Assembly: GCA_965369385.1 (NCBI GenBank)
Contig: CBDUQP010000016.1
Span: forward strand, 1 to 36,235
Origin: CBDUQP01 sp965369385
Lineage (GTDB): Bacteria > Planctomycetota > Phycisphaerae > SM23-33
Length of the DNA: 36,235 nucleotides
Direction of reading: 5' to 3'
A program made the translations under genes and the position numbers. Positions 8,902 through 17,834 of the stretch are shown piece by piece; positions within the stretch are counted from its first letter, which is position 1, and each line of letters starts with the position of its first letter. Below the pieces are notes generated by a model. It worked only from the letters and a program-made list of their open reading frames with translations. It did no database searches and was not told the DNA's origin.

Positions 8902-8951
8902 ACTGACGCGTTGGGCAAGGTTTTTGCGGTAGATAGCGTACATCGCCCCAA

Positions 8952-9090
8952 TGCCGCATGTGGTGGGGACATGTCCGGCTGCGTAAGCAGTCGGCCGTGT
9001 CCCCTTCGCGATCAAAGACGCTCTGTCGCACGTGCGTTCCACCGCGAATAGGCTAACCACCAATAATAACTCCCCAAAATCGCCGATTCG
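8952..9090 (+). repeat. Dispersed 140-bp repeat, copy A
   Basis: Closely matches copy B at 31584-31723, same orientation and almost equal length. It contains a 40-nt hairpin (8965-9004, GGGGACATGTCCGGCTGC, loop GTAA, then the complement ending TGTCCCC) followed by the shared blocks GCGATCAAAGACG, CGCACGTGC and CGCCGATTCG. It fills much of the 335-bp gap between argG and aroDE and encodes no plausible protein. Confidence 0.85.
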
Positions 9091-9123
9091 TTTCCGCTTT
9101 TTTGCGTTAGATAGCGCATCGAC

Positions 9124-9170
9124 GCAAAAGCGGGGACAGTCCCCAACAACGGGACAGTCCCCGTTTTTGC
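9124..9170. repeat. GGGGACAGTCCCC hairpin, copy 1
   Basis: A stem of about 20 bp (GCAAAAGCGGGGACAGTCCC and its complement ending CCCCGTTTTTGC) with a short loop. It sits 4 bp after the aroDE stop and, read on the minus strand, could end that transcript. Further copies are at 10751-10796 and 31523-31569, with degenerate forms at 33016-33103 and around the 7.0-7.6 kb island. Confidence 0.85.
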
Positions 9171-9174
9171 TACC

Positions 9175-10698
9175 TTATCGCCCGTCCGACAGACATGACA
9201 GGACCACTTGCGACATTGTTTCACGCGGGGCGGAGATATCGGTCCATATCTCGAATTGGCTGGCGGCCTGGTTGACGAACATGTCCAATCCGCTGACGGT
9301 GAGAATGCCCGAATCGCACGCCATTTTCAGCAGTTTCGTCTGCAATGGGTTGTAGATGGTATCAAAGACCACCTTCACCGAGTCGGGAATTCTGCTCAGC
9401 GGCGATGCATCTGTCTTGGGGTGCATTCCTAGCGGAGTGCAGTTTATTACGATCTCGGCGTCAAGATTGTCGGCCTGTTCGATGCTTTCTGCGGTGATGC
9501 CGAATTCATCGGCCAACGCCTCTGCCCGGGAAAGAGTGCGATTATAGACAGTTGTATGGGCCTTGTAGTGCGTCAGGGACGCCGCCAGCGCCCTGGCTGC
9601 TCCGCCCGCGCCCAGGATAGCGACGGTCCGGCCGGCAAGTTCCCTGCGCTGAATACCCATCGCGTTGCACAGTGCGTCGGTCGCGCCGGCATAATCTGTA
9701 TTGTCACCGCGAAGCGAGCCATCGGCGCCCACGGTTATCGTGTTCACCGCTCCGATTTGCACCGCCAGCGGGTCGCAATTCTCGGCCCCCACATATGCCA
9801 GTGCGTTCTCTTTGTGTGGAATAGTCACGCTCAGCCCGCGCCAGTCCAGCCACGGGCGGGCGAGCATTTCATCCATGAACCTGTTGAAGTCATCCGCGCC
9901 GGGCTCTATCCGCAGGGGCACGTATACGCCGTCGTATCCGGCTGCGTCGAAGGCTGCGTTATGGATGGCGGGGCTCATCGAGTGTCCCACGGGGCATCCG
10001 ATAACGCCGAACAGGTTGGTCGTCTCGCTTACGCTATTCCAGCGGTAGAGCTGGAGCATGTCATTCAGCGTGGGCTGGCCGGGTGCGGACTCGGCGCCGC
10101 TTTCGAGAGCTGCGAAGGTTCCAAACGCGGCGAACTTGCGTGCAAGAATTCGGCTGGCGAGGCCGGGTTCGCCCATTGCGAGTGCCAGCGTTGGCTTGCG
10201 GGATGCGCGTATTACGTCGAAAGCCCTGAATGCGTCCTGTGGGCCCGCGGCCTTGAAGGCTACTTTGCATATGTCGGCAGTGCCTGCGTCTTGCCTGGCG
10301 ACCAGTTCGTCCAGATCGTCCGGGCACTGCTGGAAGTTGTGATGACTTTCGATAATCGTCGCAGCCGGGCGGTCTGCAGGCGGGACATCCATTTCCGTGT
10401 CGACAAAGGCTGCGCCGGCGGATGCTCCTGCAGACAGTAACGCAAGCCGCTCGGCTTCATCACCGGTGAAATTGCCGCCTTCCCGCTGAGCCCTGCACGT
10501 GAGGATGATGTCGGCGGGGGCATCTGCGACCAGCCAGCGAACGTCATCTTCGCTGGGCATCGGCGACAGGAGATCGATACGCAGCTCGATGGTGTCGGCC
10601 CCCATGTCGGCAGCTTGCTGCATGTCAGTCCGCATCTTATGGATGTCGGGCGAGGTCAGCGGGCAGATGAGACGGGTTTCATTGCTCGTATTGGGCAT
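9175..10698 (-). CDS. aroDE: Bifunctional 3-dehydroquinate dehydratase / shikimate dehydrogenase
   Basis: 507-aa fusion catalysing two consecutive shikimate-pathway steps. Residues about 8-220 are type I dehydroquinase: the general base is His119/120 in IIESHHNF and the Schiff-base lysine is Lys145 in ADICKVAF. Residues about 228-507 are shikimate dehydrogenase: GVIGCPVGHSMSPAIHN, the catalytic Lys296 in IPHKE, Asp335 in GDNTDY, the NADP(H) loop GAGGAARA (363-370) and VYNRTLSRA. This fusion is known in plants, chlamydiae and planctomycetes. Start ATG 10698 has only a weak GAGAA upstream. It is flanked on both sides by GGGGACAGTCCCC hairpins and appears to be a single-gene unit. Confidence 0.97.
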   Translation of the reverse strand: MPNTSNETRLICPLTSPDIHKMRTDMQQAADMGADTIELRIDLLSPMPSEDDVRWLVADAPADIILTCRAQREGGNFTGDEAERLALLSAGASAGAAFVDTEMDVPPADRPAATIIESHHNFQQCPDDLDELVARQDAGTADICKVAFKAAGPQDAFRAFDVIRASRKPTLALAMGEPGLASRILARKFAAFGTFAALESGAESAPGQPTLNDMLQLYRWNSVSETTNLFGVIGCPVGHSMSPAIHNAAFDAAGYDGVYVPLRIEPGADDFNRFMDEMLARPWLDWRGLSVTIPHKENALAYVGAENCDPLAVQIGAVNTITVGADGSLRGDNTDYAGATDALCNAMGIQRRELAGRTVAILGAGGAARALAASLTHYKAHTTVYNRTLSRAEALADEFGITAESIEQADNLDAEIVINCTPLGMHPKTDASPLSRIPDSVKVVFDTIYNPLQTKLLKMACDSGILTVSGLDMFVNQAASQFEIWTDISAPRETMSQVVLSCLSDGR

Positions 10699-10750
10699 TG
10701 TTTTCTCGCGTGGATGGGTCCGGTTATCTATTGTCTTAGCGAAAATGGTA

Positions 10751-10796
10751 GCGAAAGCGGGGGCTGTCCCGATTCTGGGACTGTCCCCGTTTTCGC
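10751..10796. repeat. GGGGACAGTCCCC hairpin, copy 2
   Basis: Stem GCGAAAGCGGGGGCTGTCCC with GGGACTGTCCCCGTTTTCGC around loop GATTCT. It lies in the promoter gap between divergent aroDE and the S55 peptidase-domain gene. Confidence 0.85.
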
Positions 10797-10882
10797 GGTA
10801 TACGCTTATGCTATCTTTCGCGGCGTGCGTTATCTACCGCAAAATCTGTCGCGGTCGCACACTGTTCCCCTTTATCCATCTC

Positions 10883-10911
10883 TTGCTTGTTTTGGCTTAC
10901 GATAATATTAT
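10883..10911 (+). promoter_or_regulatory. Predicted sigma-70-type promoter for the S55 peptidase-domain gene
   Basis: TTGCTT, a 17-bp spacer, then TATTAT, ending 35 bp before the start codon at 10947. Hexamers and spacing fit a housekeeping promoter. Unverified. Confidence 0.45.
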
Positions 10912-10946
10912 GTATTCGCACGATTGAGCGATTATTGGAGAAGTGT

Positions 10947-12944
10947 ATGAATAGATCGTCATATGTTGTTTTGGGGTTGGTTTTGCTTGCGGCCGCATCG
11001 GTTGCCTCCGGTGCGCCGGTGGCATCGGGGCCTGCAAAAACGATAGAGACCGCCAAACGCACCGTGGGCGATAACCGGCTGGACGCTGCCAGACGTTATG
11101 TGGAGCAGTCGGACCGTTATTTGCATCATACCAAGCTTAAACGTGGCATGAAGGGTTACGGGCTCACCGTCATGGCGGGCACAACGCCTGTTCGTTTCGG
11201 GGTTGAGATTATCTCTGTCATGTACAAATACGGCCCGCATCAGGACGTGATTCTCGCTCGCCTCAGCGGGCTTAAGCTGGAAAAGTCGATGGTTATCTCG
11301 GGTATGAGTGGATCGCCGGTGTATGTCACCGATCCTGCCGACGGCAAGACCAAGATGATTGGCGCGGTCGCATACGGGTGGTTCGCTCAGAACGATCCGA
11401 TCTGCGGAATTCAGCCGATAACCCAGATGTTAGCCACGAGCGATCTCATAAAACCCAAGGCGAAGATGGCGGTCCAAATTGCAGCCGGTGGCTCTGCCAG
11501 GACGGTTAATGGTAATGGAACCCACTCGCGATGGTCGCGCCGCGAGTTCCTGAAGACTTTCCTCAATCCCGCCAAGAAAGACTACGCCGCGATCTGCACG
11601 AACTCCTTCGCCCGCACAAGCAGCGACAAACTCGGCAGCATCAAACCGCTGAGCACTCCGCTGATGGTGTCAGGCATGCAGGGCAGGACGTTTGAACGAG
11701 TCCAGGCCGACATGAAGAAACTCGGCATGCTGGCTGTGCAGGCTGGCGGATCGGGCACGGCTGCAATCGCCAAACCGGGCAAGTATGCACCGGGGTCGGC
11801 GATCAGCGTTGTGATAGTGAGCGGTGATGCCGATTGGGCTGGCGTGGGGACTGTGACTGAAGTTGTGGATGACACTGTGCTGGCGTTCGGCCACGGTATG
11901 TTCACCGAAGGCGACGTGAACCTGCCGATATCGCCCGCATACGTGCACACGGTGATATCGGGCATTGTTGGCAGCTTCAAGATGGCAGCCGGCACCAAAG
12001 CCGATGGCGCACTGGTGCATGATGAGGCCGTCGCGGTGATAGGCAAGGTCGGCCGCACCGCGCCGACAATTCCCATGAAGGTTTCGGTCGATTGGGTAGA
12101 CGAGGGGCACAAGCAGGAATTCAACTATCGTCTTTGCAGGCATCGCTGGCTTACGCCGTCATTGACGATGTATCTGATAATGGACGGGGCGTGGGGGTGG
12201 CGTTCGCTCCCGCCCGAGCACAATGTTGAGCATGAGGTTTCGATAGACTTGGGCAAGCTAGGCACGTTCAAGGCATCGAATATATCCAGCGGTAATGATG
12301 TTGCCTGGGCAGTGTCGGATACTGTCCGCGTTGTGGCGTCGATGTTGGATAACCCGCTGGGCCCGCCGGCCGACATCAAGGGCGTGAATGTCAAGCTCAA
12401 GCTTCGTAAGGGCGACATTTCAGCCAGCTTTGTTGATTTTCGGCTGGACGGCGACACATATTGCCCCGGCCAGACGGTGACAGGCAAGCTCACGCTGAGG
12501 CATTACCGTAAGAAACGTACAACGATGGATGTGCAGTTCAAGCTGCCGGGCGACCTGCCGGAAGGTGCGTATACGCTGAACGCATTCGACTGGCGATCTA
12601 TGATAATGACGACCGTTCGTGAGAATCCTCACCGGTTCGATCCCAAGACGCCCGCTGAGTTGCTGCAGTCGCTGCGGGAAATGGTGAAGGGGCGGGCTAA
12701 TCGGCTGTACATGCACATGTCGCTGCCTGCCGGTGGCGGGATGACGCTGGCGAAACAGGAACTGCCCGATCTGCCGGCAAGTCGCGCGGCGATTATCAAT
12801 CAGGCTAAGCTCATCGATGCATCGAAATTCAAACGCTCGCTCGTGCAGGAGATCAAGAGCCCGTATGTTCTCAGCGGATCGGCGACAGCCGGCTTCAAGG
12901 TTGTCCTGCGCCGCAGCCAGACGCCTGTTGGCGGGGGGCAGTGA
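10947..12944 (+). CDS. Secreted SpoIVB-type (S55) peptidase-domain protein
   Basis: 665 aa. Signal peptide at 1-22. The region about 60-330 resembles the S55 domain family: GMKGYG at 67-72, GMSGSP at 119-124 with the probable nucleophile Ser123, then MIGAVAYGWFAQNDPICGIQP, and an AFGHGMF motif around His316. In SpoIVB the equivalent serine self-cleaves the protein and activates a membrane protease; here no sporulation genes exist, so the target is unknown. The C-terminal half is beta-rich without known motifs. I chose ATG 10947 over the earlier in-frame start at 10887 because GGAGAAG precedes it and the signal peptide starts there. The propeller gene follows after 58 bp, so the pair is probably cotranscribed. 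Confidence 0.85.
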   Translation: MNRSSYVVLGLVLLAAASVASGAPVASGPAKTIETAKRTVGDNRLDAARRYVEQSDRYLHHTKLKRGMKGYGLTVMAGTTPVRFGVEIISVMYKYGPHQDVILARLSGLKLEKSMVISGMSGSPVYVTDPADGKTKMIGAVAYGWFAQNDPICGIQPITQMLATSDLIKPKAKMAVQIAAGGSARTVNGNGTHSRWSRREFLKTFLNPAKKDYAAICTNSFARTSSDKLGSIKPLSTPLMVSGMQGRTFERVQADMKKLGMLAVQAGGSGTAAIAKPGKYAPGSAISVVIVSGDADWAGVGTVTEVVDDTVLAFGHGMFTEGDVNLPISPAYVHTVISGIVGSFKMAAGTKADGALVHDEAVAVIGKVGRTAPTIPMKVSVDWVDEGHKQEFNYRLCRHRWLTPSLTMYLIMDGAWGWRSLPPEHNVEHEVSIDLGKLGTFKASNISSGNDVAWAVSDTVRVVASMLDNPLGPPADIKGVNVKLKLRKGDISASFVDFRLDGDTYCPGQTVTGKLTLRHYRKKRTTMDVQFKLPGDLPEGAYTLNAFDWRSMIMTTVRENPHRFDPKTPAELLQSLREMVKGRANRLYMHMSLPAGGGMTLAKQELPDLPASRAAIINQAKLIDASKFKRSLVQEIKSPYVLSGSATAGFKVVLRRSQTPVGGGQ

Positions 12945-13002
12945 TCGGTGTGTGTTGATTAACAAAACGTACCTGACTTCCAGTCATTAAAGGATAAAGC
13001 GA

Positions 13003-15474
13003 ATGAAACGTGTTCTGGTTCTGATTGCCATATTGGTTGCATCGCCCGCTATTGCCGTTGTGCCCGGTTCGTGGACCCATCGCACCGAAGCCGACTTCAC
13101 CGGCGGCAAATTCGAGAAGACCGCAGTCAATTCGCGAGGCGAGGTTACGCTCGCTCGTGAGTTCAAGCTTCTGCTCAAGAGCGAAGATTCGCCTGTCGTG
13201 ATCTCCAAGGTGGTGCGATACAAGGGCAAGATATACGCCGGAGCGGGCGACAAACCCGTGGTGTACGTACTTGACGATTGTCAGCCTCGCGAGTTTGCCA
13301 AGCTCCCCGGAACCATGATTACCTCGCTTATTGCCGATGACAAGGGACTGCTGGCCGCTTCGGGCGGAAAGGATTGCGGTATCTGGCGAATAGACGCAAA
13401 GGGCAAGACCACGAAGATCTGGTCCGATGATAGCGTGAAGTATGTGTGGGATATTCTGCCAGGGAAGGACGGTACGCTGTTTGCCGCCACAGGCCCGCAA
13501 GGCAAGGTTTTTGCCATAAATGCCATCGACGCCAAGGGACAGGCCGAGGTGATCTACAACGCCGGAAAGCTCGCCAAGAATATTCTCTGCCTGTCCAAGG
13601 GGCCTGGCAGTCTTATCTATGCCGGTAGCGATCAGACCGGCCTGGTTATCGAGATCGAGACGAAAAAGAAGCTCAGCAGGGTGTTGCTGGATGCCGACGA
13701 GAAGGAAATCTCCGCGATTATCCCATTCGGCGGCGGTCTGTATGTAGCCACCTCCGATGCCGCCAAAGCCAGCCCGACCGGTGCTCACAAGCCCAATGGT
13801 GTGCCCCGCAATGGCAAGCCCGCGGGCAAATCGGGCAATAGCCCTGTTGCGCCCAAGACAGACAAGCCCGACCAGAAGCAGCCTACAACAGCTCCTGCCG
13901 CTGATCTGGATCTGGATGCAGTGGTGAGGAAGACTCTGAAACTGAAAACGTCGGCTACCAAGGAACAAACCACCAAGGCTAAGCCGGACGAAGCTCAGAA
14001 GACCGTCAAGAAGAGCCATGGCCGGTCCCCAATCTCCCAGCTTACTAAGGATGACGTTCTGAAGGTTTTAGAAGAGCAAAGTGAAGCAGCATCTGTTGCC
14101 GCCACAACCCAACCGGCAAACGCGTCCAAGAAGCCAGCGACGCCTGCGGGCGGGGCAAAGTCCGGTCCCAAGTTTGGAATGGGCGGGCCAATGACCATGC
14201 CTTCGGGTGCAATGGCGGCCATGATGGGCGGTTCGATGGCTGGTCCGAGTGTACCGAACAAGAAGGGCAACGCGGTTTACTTCATTCGTGCTGATGGCCT
14301 GGTGCAGACGGTCTTCCGCAAGCCTGTGCTGATATTGGCGATGCGAATCTATCGTGGCAAGCTTGTGCTGGGTACGGGCAATGGCGGAAAGGTTTACAGT
14401 GTTACTCTTGACGGCGAGATTTCGAGCGAACTGATAGACACCGACGCCGGCCAGATTACGTCGATTGTCGCATCCGATGGCGAGCTGATATTCGCGACCG
14501 CCAATCGCGGGTCGGTGGGAGTTATCAAGGATACCTATGCATCCAAGGGTACGTATGTGTCCAAGGAGTTCGACGCAAAACAACGCGTGAGCTGGGGCAC
14601 GATGCGGATCGAAGCGACGGCAAGAAACGGTAAAACCGTGAAGATCGCCACGCGAACCGGCAATGTTGCCAAGGCAGAGGATGGCACCTGGGGCCAGTGG
14701 TCACGCGAGCAACCGGTCGCTGATGATTTCATGCGAATCATGAGCCCAAACGGGCGGTTTATCCAGTATAGACTGACTTTTGCGTCGGCAGGCAGGAAGT
14801 CGGCCGGCGTTTCCAGTGTCAGTGGAATGTACCAGATGGCGAACCTCCCACCGGTAGTGTCGGCGATCATGGTGAAGGCATCCGCATCCGGCGGAAAGGC
14901 TGGGGCATCTGGGGGCAAGTTCATGCGGACGGTAGGCATATCTGCCCGCGATGCTAACGGCGACAAGATGAAATACAGCATCTTCTACCGCAATATCCGC
15001 GGCAAGAGCTGGATTATGATTACTGACAAACTCACCACGCCCAAGTATATGTGGGACACCCGCACCGTTGCCGAGGGCAGATACGAACTGCGTGTGGTTG
15101 CCAGCGATTCCCCGTCGAATCCGGAAGCATTGGCGCTGACCCATGAACGAATCTCCGAGGTGATTGTGGTGGATAACACGGTTCCGGTTATCTCGGATAT
15201 CGCGATTACTGTCGACGGACATTCGCTCAAGCTCAACGGAACTGCCAAGGATGCAACCAGTCGCATTACGTCCATAGCGGCCGCGATTGACAGCCACGCC
15301 AAATGGTTCACCCTCGCAGCCGCCGACGGTATACTTGATTCCAAGTCAGAGAAGTTCCGCACGGTCCTGAAGGATATCGACCCCGGGGCTCACTGTGTGA
15401 TCGTTCGCGTTACGGACGAGTATGGGAATGTTGGTTACGGTTATGTGAATGTTACGGTGGCAGCAAGGCGATAA
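13003..15474 (+). CDS. Secreted propeller-like protein with disordered insert
   Basis: 823 aa. Signal peptide at 1-18 (VLIAILVASPAIA). Residues about 60-250 and 420-520 contain repeated blades of the form KIYAGAGDKPVVYVLD, LFAATGPQGKVFAI, LIYAGSDQTGLVIEI and LVLGTGNGGKVYSV, typical of a seven-bladed propeller split in two. Between them (about 253-421) sits a Pro/Lys/Ala/Thr-rich and then Gly/Met-rich stretch that is likely disordered. The C-terminus (about 615-823) resembles fibronectin-type or Ig-like folds. It follows the S55 protein by 58 bp and precedes a zinc-ribbon membrane protein by 80 bp. Function unknown; it may be the substrate or partner of the S55 protein. Confidence 0.8.
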   Translation: MKRVLVLIAILVASPAIAVVPGSWTHRTEADFTGGKFEKTAVNSRGEVTLAREFKLLLKSEDSPVVISKVVRYKGKIYAGAGDKPVVYVLDDCQPREFAKLPGTMITSLIADDKGLLAASGGKDCGIWRIDAKGKTTKIWSDDSVKYVWDILPGKDGTLFAATGPQGKVFAINAIDAKGQAEVIYNAGKLAKNILCLSKGPGSLIYAGSDQTGLVIEIETKKKLSRVLLDADEKEISAIIPFGGGLYVATSDAAKASPTGAHKPNGVPRNGKPAGKSGNSPVAPKTDKPDQKQPTTAPAADLDLDAVVRKTLKLKTSATKEQTTKAKPDEAQKTVKKSHGRSPISQLTKDDVLKVLEEQSEAASVAATTQPANASKKPATPAGGAKSGPKFGMGGPMTMPSGAMAAMMGGSMAGPSVPNKKGNAVYFIRADGLVQTVFRKPVLILAMRIYRGKLVLGTGNGGKVYSVTLDGEISSELIDTDAGQITSIVASDGELIFATANRGSVGVIKDTYASKGTYVSKEFDAKQRVSWGTMRIEATARNGKTVKIATRTGNVAKAEDGTWGQWSREQPVADDFMRIMSPNGRFIQYRLTFASAGRKSAGVSSVSGMYQMANLPPVVSAIMVKASASGGKAGASGGKFMRTVGISARDANGDKMKYSIFYRNIRGKSWIMITDKLTTPKYMWDTRTVAEGRYELRVVASDSPSNPEALALTHERISEVIVVDNTVPVISDIAITVDGHSLKLNGTAKDATSRITSIAAAIDSHAKWFTLAAADGILDSKSEKFRTVLKDIDPGAHCVIVRVTDEYGNVGYGYVNVTVAARR

Positions 15475-15554
15475 TGGGTTACGCCCGGCTGCGATGGCAT
15501 GTGACGCAGATCAGGATGCGATTTTGTGCCAGCGCGGCTTGAAAGGACATGCAA

Positions 15555-16019
15555 ATGCCTATCCAGTTCAGTTGTCCGCAATGTGGCAAGAATTTCACAG
15601 TACCGGACGATCAAGGCGGAAAGAAGGGCAAGTGCTCTTGCGGGGCACTAATGGAAATCCCAATTCCGCAAGTGGCGTCCGCTATGTCTGACGGCATGCG
15701 AGACCTGTTGCCGATGGATGGTGACAGTGGAGCAAATGCATGTGGGGGATGCGGATCGCCCCTGTGTGACGGAGCGGTGATATGCATGGCATGTGGTTTC
15801 AACACACTTACCGGCAAACGCCTGGTTACTGATCCGGATGGGGCGCCGGGGCAATCCGGCGGTGCGGGCCGGCCGGTGCTTGTGGATGAAGATGAAGAGC
15901 CAGCGCAACCTCCGTCACCTTTGCAGAACGTAGCTCAGGTAGGCGTTGGTGTTGTCGCGTTCATCGTCTTCGCGTTCATTGGGTACATCATCGTGACCAG
16001 TTTCATCGAGTACGTCTGA
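15555..16019 (+). CDS. Zinc-ribbon membrane protein, function unknown
   Basis: 154 aa. Two zinc ribbons: Cys7/Cys10 with Cys27/Cys29, and Cys63/Cys66 with Cys77/Cys80 (ICMACGFN). An acidic Pro-rich linker leads to one C-terminal membrane helix at about 129-149. The N-terminal ribbon (MPIQFSCPQCGKNFTVPDD) is a common planctomycete opening. I chose ATG 15555 because AAAGGA stands seven bases before it; the in-frame ATG at 15549 is only one base from that site. It ends the gene group that begins with the S55 protein. Confidence 0.8.
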   Translation: MPIQFSCPQCGKNFTVPDDQGGKKGKCSCGALMEIPIPQVASAMSDGMRDLLPMDGDSGANACGGCGSPLCDGAVICMACGFNTLTGKRLVTDPDGAPGQSGGAGRPVLVDEDEEPAQPPSPLQNVAQVGVGVVAFIVFAFIGYIIVTSFIEYV

Positions 16020-16633
16020 AGTACATCACGCCCAACGTCCGCTACTGCCGTTGCTGTTCGGGCCGAAGGTCCGATGGGTGAGTGGGGGGGGTTGCCCCCG
16101 CGACTTACGTTGGGGGGCCGCCCCCGCGATATCGTCACACTAGCCTTCCCGCCCCGAAGGGGCGGGGGGAGATGTTGGGCTGCGAATCGATATAAATATT
16201 TGTCACAAGTCGCCAATATCCGGTCAAGGCCGCAGCAAAAACATCTCTGGCCACCCGCCTATCCGGCGGGCAGGCCCCTATCGGGGTTCAGGGCCTCTTT
16301 GGGCCTGTTTCCGGGGGTTCCCTTCCGCTGGTCGGTCACACCCCGGCTTACTGCCCATCCTCCTTCGCTCTGCGAGCTACGGCGGACAGGTCGGACCTTC
16401 CGTCTTCGCCTGCGGCTTCGTCGCGACAAGCTCGGCCCGAACGGCAATTACAACGGCAGGAACATTTAGATGCGTAAGCCCTGCATGGCATTTTGTGGCT
16501 TATTGAATGTTGGATGGGCCTCTGGTACAATCTCCATTCGTTTTTCTGTAATTTACACACCAAGATGCCAAAAAACGCGAAAGAACGCCGAGAAGAGGCG
16601 AAATGACGCGAAATTGAAAGGATTCCCCCCAAG
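16020..16633. repeat. Gene-free repeat island related to the one at 7.0-7.6 kb
   Basis: GCCGTTGCTGTTCGGGCCGA onward at about 16048-16080 and the inverted form ending CTCGGCCCGAACGGCA at about 16388-16453 bracket a GC-rich core with several inverted repeats (CGCCTATCCGGCGGG near 16257). The right arm is interrupted by about 30 extra bases between the GGTCGGACCTTC and CGGCCCGAACGGCA blocks. From 16470 to 16633 a purine-rich leader precedes the isocitrate dehydrogenase gene. No credible gene. Confidence 0.7.
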
Positions 16634-17743
16634 ATGGCTAAACATACCGCTACACTGATTATGGGTGATGGCGTTGGCCCGGAGTTGGCTAATGCTACAC
16701 AACGTTGCCTGGACGCTGCACTTGCGAAGACCGAAGGCGCTGGCGATATCGAATGGCATATCTGCCAGGCAGGCGTAGATATCATGGAAGAAGCGGGCAC
16801 GCCAATGCCCGAAGAGACCATCGAATCGGTCCGCAACACGGATGTAACCCTCAAAGCGCCGATCACCACGCCGATCGGAACCGGCTTCCGCAGCGTTAAT
16901 GTTCAACTGCGTCAGGAGCTGGACCTTTTCGCATGCCTGCGACCCTGCAAGAGCTATAAAGGCGTCCGCAGCAAATACAAGGATATCGATCTGGTAGTGG
17001 TTCGCGAGAATTGCGAAGACCTGTACGCCGGCGTCGAGTTCGAAAAGAACAAGCCCGAAACCGCCGAGCTTATCGAGTTCATCAACCGCCTGTCGACCGA
17101 CAAGAAGATCAAGACCGGACTGACCACCACCGGCGTTTCGATCAAGCCTTTCAGTGTTGAAAACGTCGCACGTATCTTCCACTACGCGTTCAAGTATGCC
17201 CGCGAAAACGGCAGAAGGAAGGTCACTGGCGTTCACAAGGCCAACATCATGAAGTTCACCGATGGTCTGTGGAAACACGTGGCTGAGGAAGTGGCCAAGG
17301 AATACACGGACATCGAATACGAAGAACGTCTGGTAGATAACATGTGCATGCAGCTCGTGCAGAAGCCCGAGCTTTATGACGTCATGGTGATGCCTAACCT
17401 CTACGGCGATATCCTGTCTGACCTGTGTGCGGGGCTGGTTGGCGGTTTGGGTGTTGCTCCTGGTGCCAACATCGGTGAGCACACGGCCGTCTTCGAAGCC
17501 ACCCACGGTTCAGCTCCCAAGTACAAGGGCCTGAACAAGGTTAACCCGACAGCTCTGATCCTGTCGGGCAATCTGATGCTTCGTCACATGGGCGAACGCG
17601 AAGCTGCCGACAATCTTGAGCGGGCTGTCTCGGCGGTAATCGCCGAAGGCAAGGACGTTACCTATGACATGAAGCCCAACCGCGACGACCCGACGGCAGT
17701 GGGAACGCAGGAAATGGCTGACGCTATCATTAATGCTATCTAG
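16634..17743 (+). CDS. Isocitrate dehydrogenase (isocitrate/isopropylmalate family)
   Basis: Oxidatively decarboxylates isocitrate to 2-oxoglutarate in the TCA cycle. 369 aa. Substrate class is read from Ser87-Val-Asn89 with Arg93 (SVNVQLR), the isocitrate type, with further substrate and metal residues Arg103, Arg124, Tyr131, Lys202, Asp235, Asp259 and Asp263. The length and the short loops are like NAD-dependent enzymes of the eukaryotic IDH3 type, but the coenzyme motif HGSAPKYKG has Lys296-Tyr297, the residues that give E. coli Icd its NADP preference. I therefore leave the cofactor open. AAAGGA lies about 12 bases before ATG. A clear terminator follows. Confidence 0.92.
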   Translation: MAKHTATLIMGDGVGPELANATQRCLDAALAKTEGAGDIEWHICQAGVDIMEEAGTPMPEETIESVRNTDVTLKAPITTPIGTGFRSVNVQLRQELDLFACLRPCKSYKGVRSKYKDIDLVVVRENCEDLYAGVEFEKNKPETAELIEFINRLSTDKKIKTGLTTTGVSIKPFSVENVARIFHYAFKYARENGRRKVTGVHKANIMKFTDGLWKHVAEEVAKEYTDIEYEERLVDNMCMQLVQKPELYDVMVMPNLYGDILSDLCAGLVGGLGVAPGANIGEHTAVFEATHGSAPKYKGLNKVNPTALILSGNLMLRHMGEREAADNLERAVSAVIAEGKDVTYDMKPNRDDPTAVGTQEMADAIINAI

Positions 17744-17767
17744 TTGGCATTAATAGAGTTAGATTAT

Positions 17768-17805
17768 AAGCCCGAGGAGGCGTGCGTCTTCTCGGGCTTT
17801 CGTTT
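17768..17805 (+). terminator. Intrinsic terminator of the isocitrate dehydrogenase gene
   Basis: Stem AAGCCCGAG / CTCGGGCTT (17768-17776 and 17791-17799) followed by TCGTTT, 24 bp after the stop codon. It separates this gene from lpxK. Confidence 0.75.
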
Positions 17806-17834
17806 GCGCTTTGGGCGGAGTAATATGTTGGCTG

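Noticed and set aside
8952..9170. Repeats considered as a CRISPR array
   Set aside because: Units are single palindromes without regular spacers, and no cas gene is present.
9556..10440. 294-codon plus-strand open frame
   Set aside because: Antisense to the aroDE fusion, rich in Cys/Arg/Gly as expected from a mirror frame of a GC-rich gene.
12895..14019. 374-codon minus-strand open frame
   Set aside because: Antisense to the propeller gene; lacks ribosome site and any family motif, while the plus-strand frame has a signal peptide and blade repeats.
16074..16469. 131-codon open frame in the repeat island
   Set aside because: It spans inverted repeats and palindromes and reads as low-complexity Arg/Pro/Gly; typical spurious frame over a repeat element.
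17811..17834. TTG start for lpxK
   Set aside because: It overlaps the region just after the terminator and adds eight residues unlike the family.
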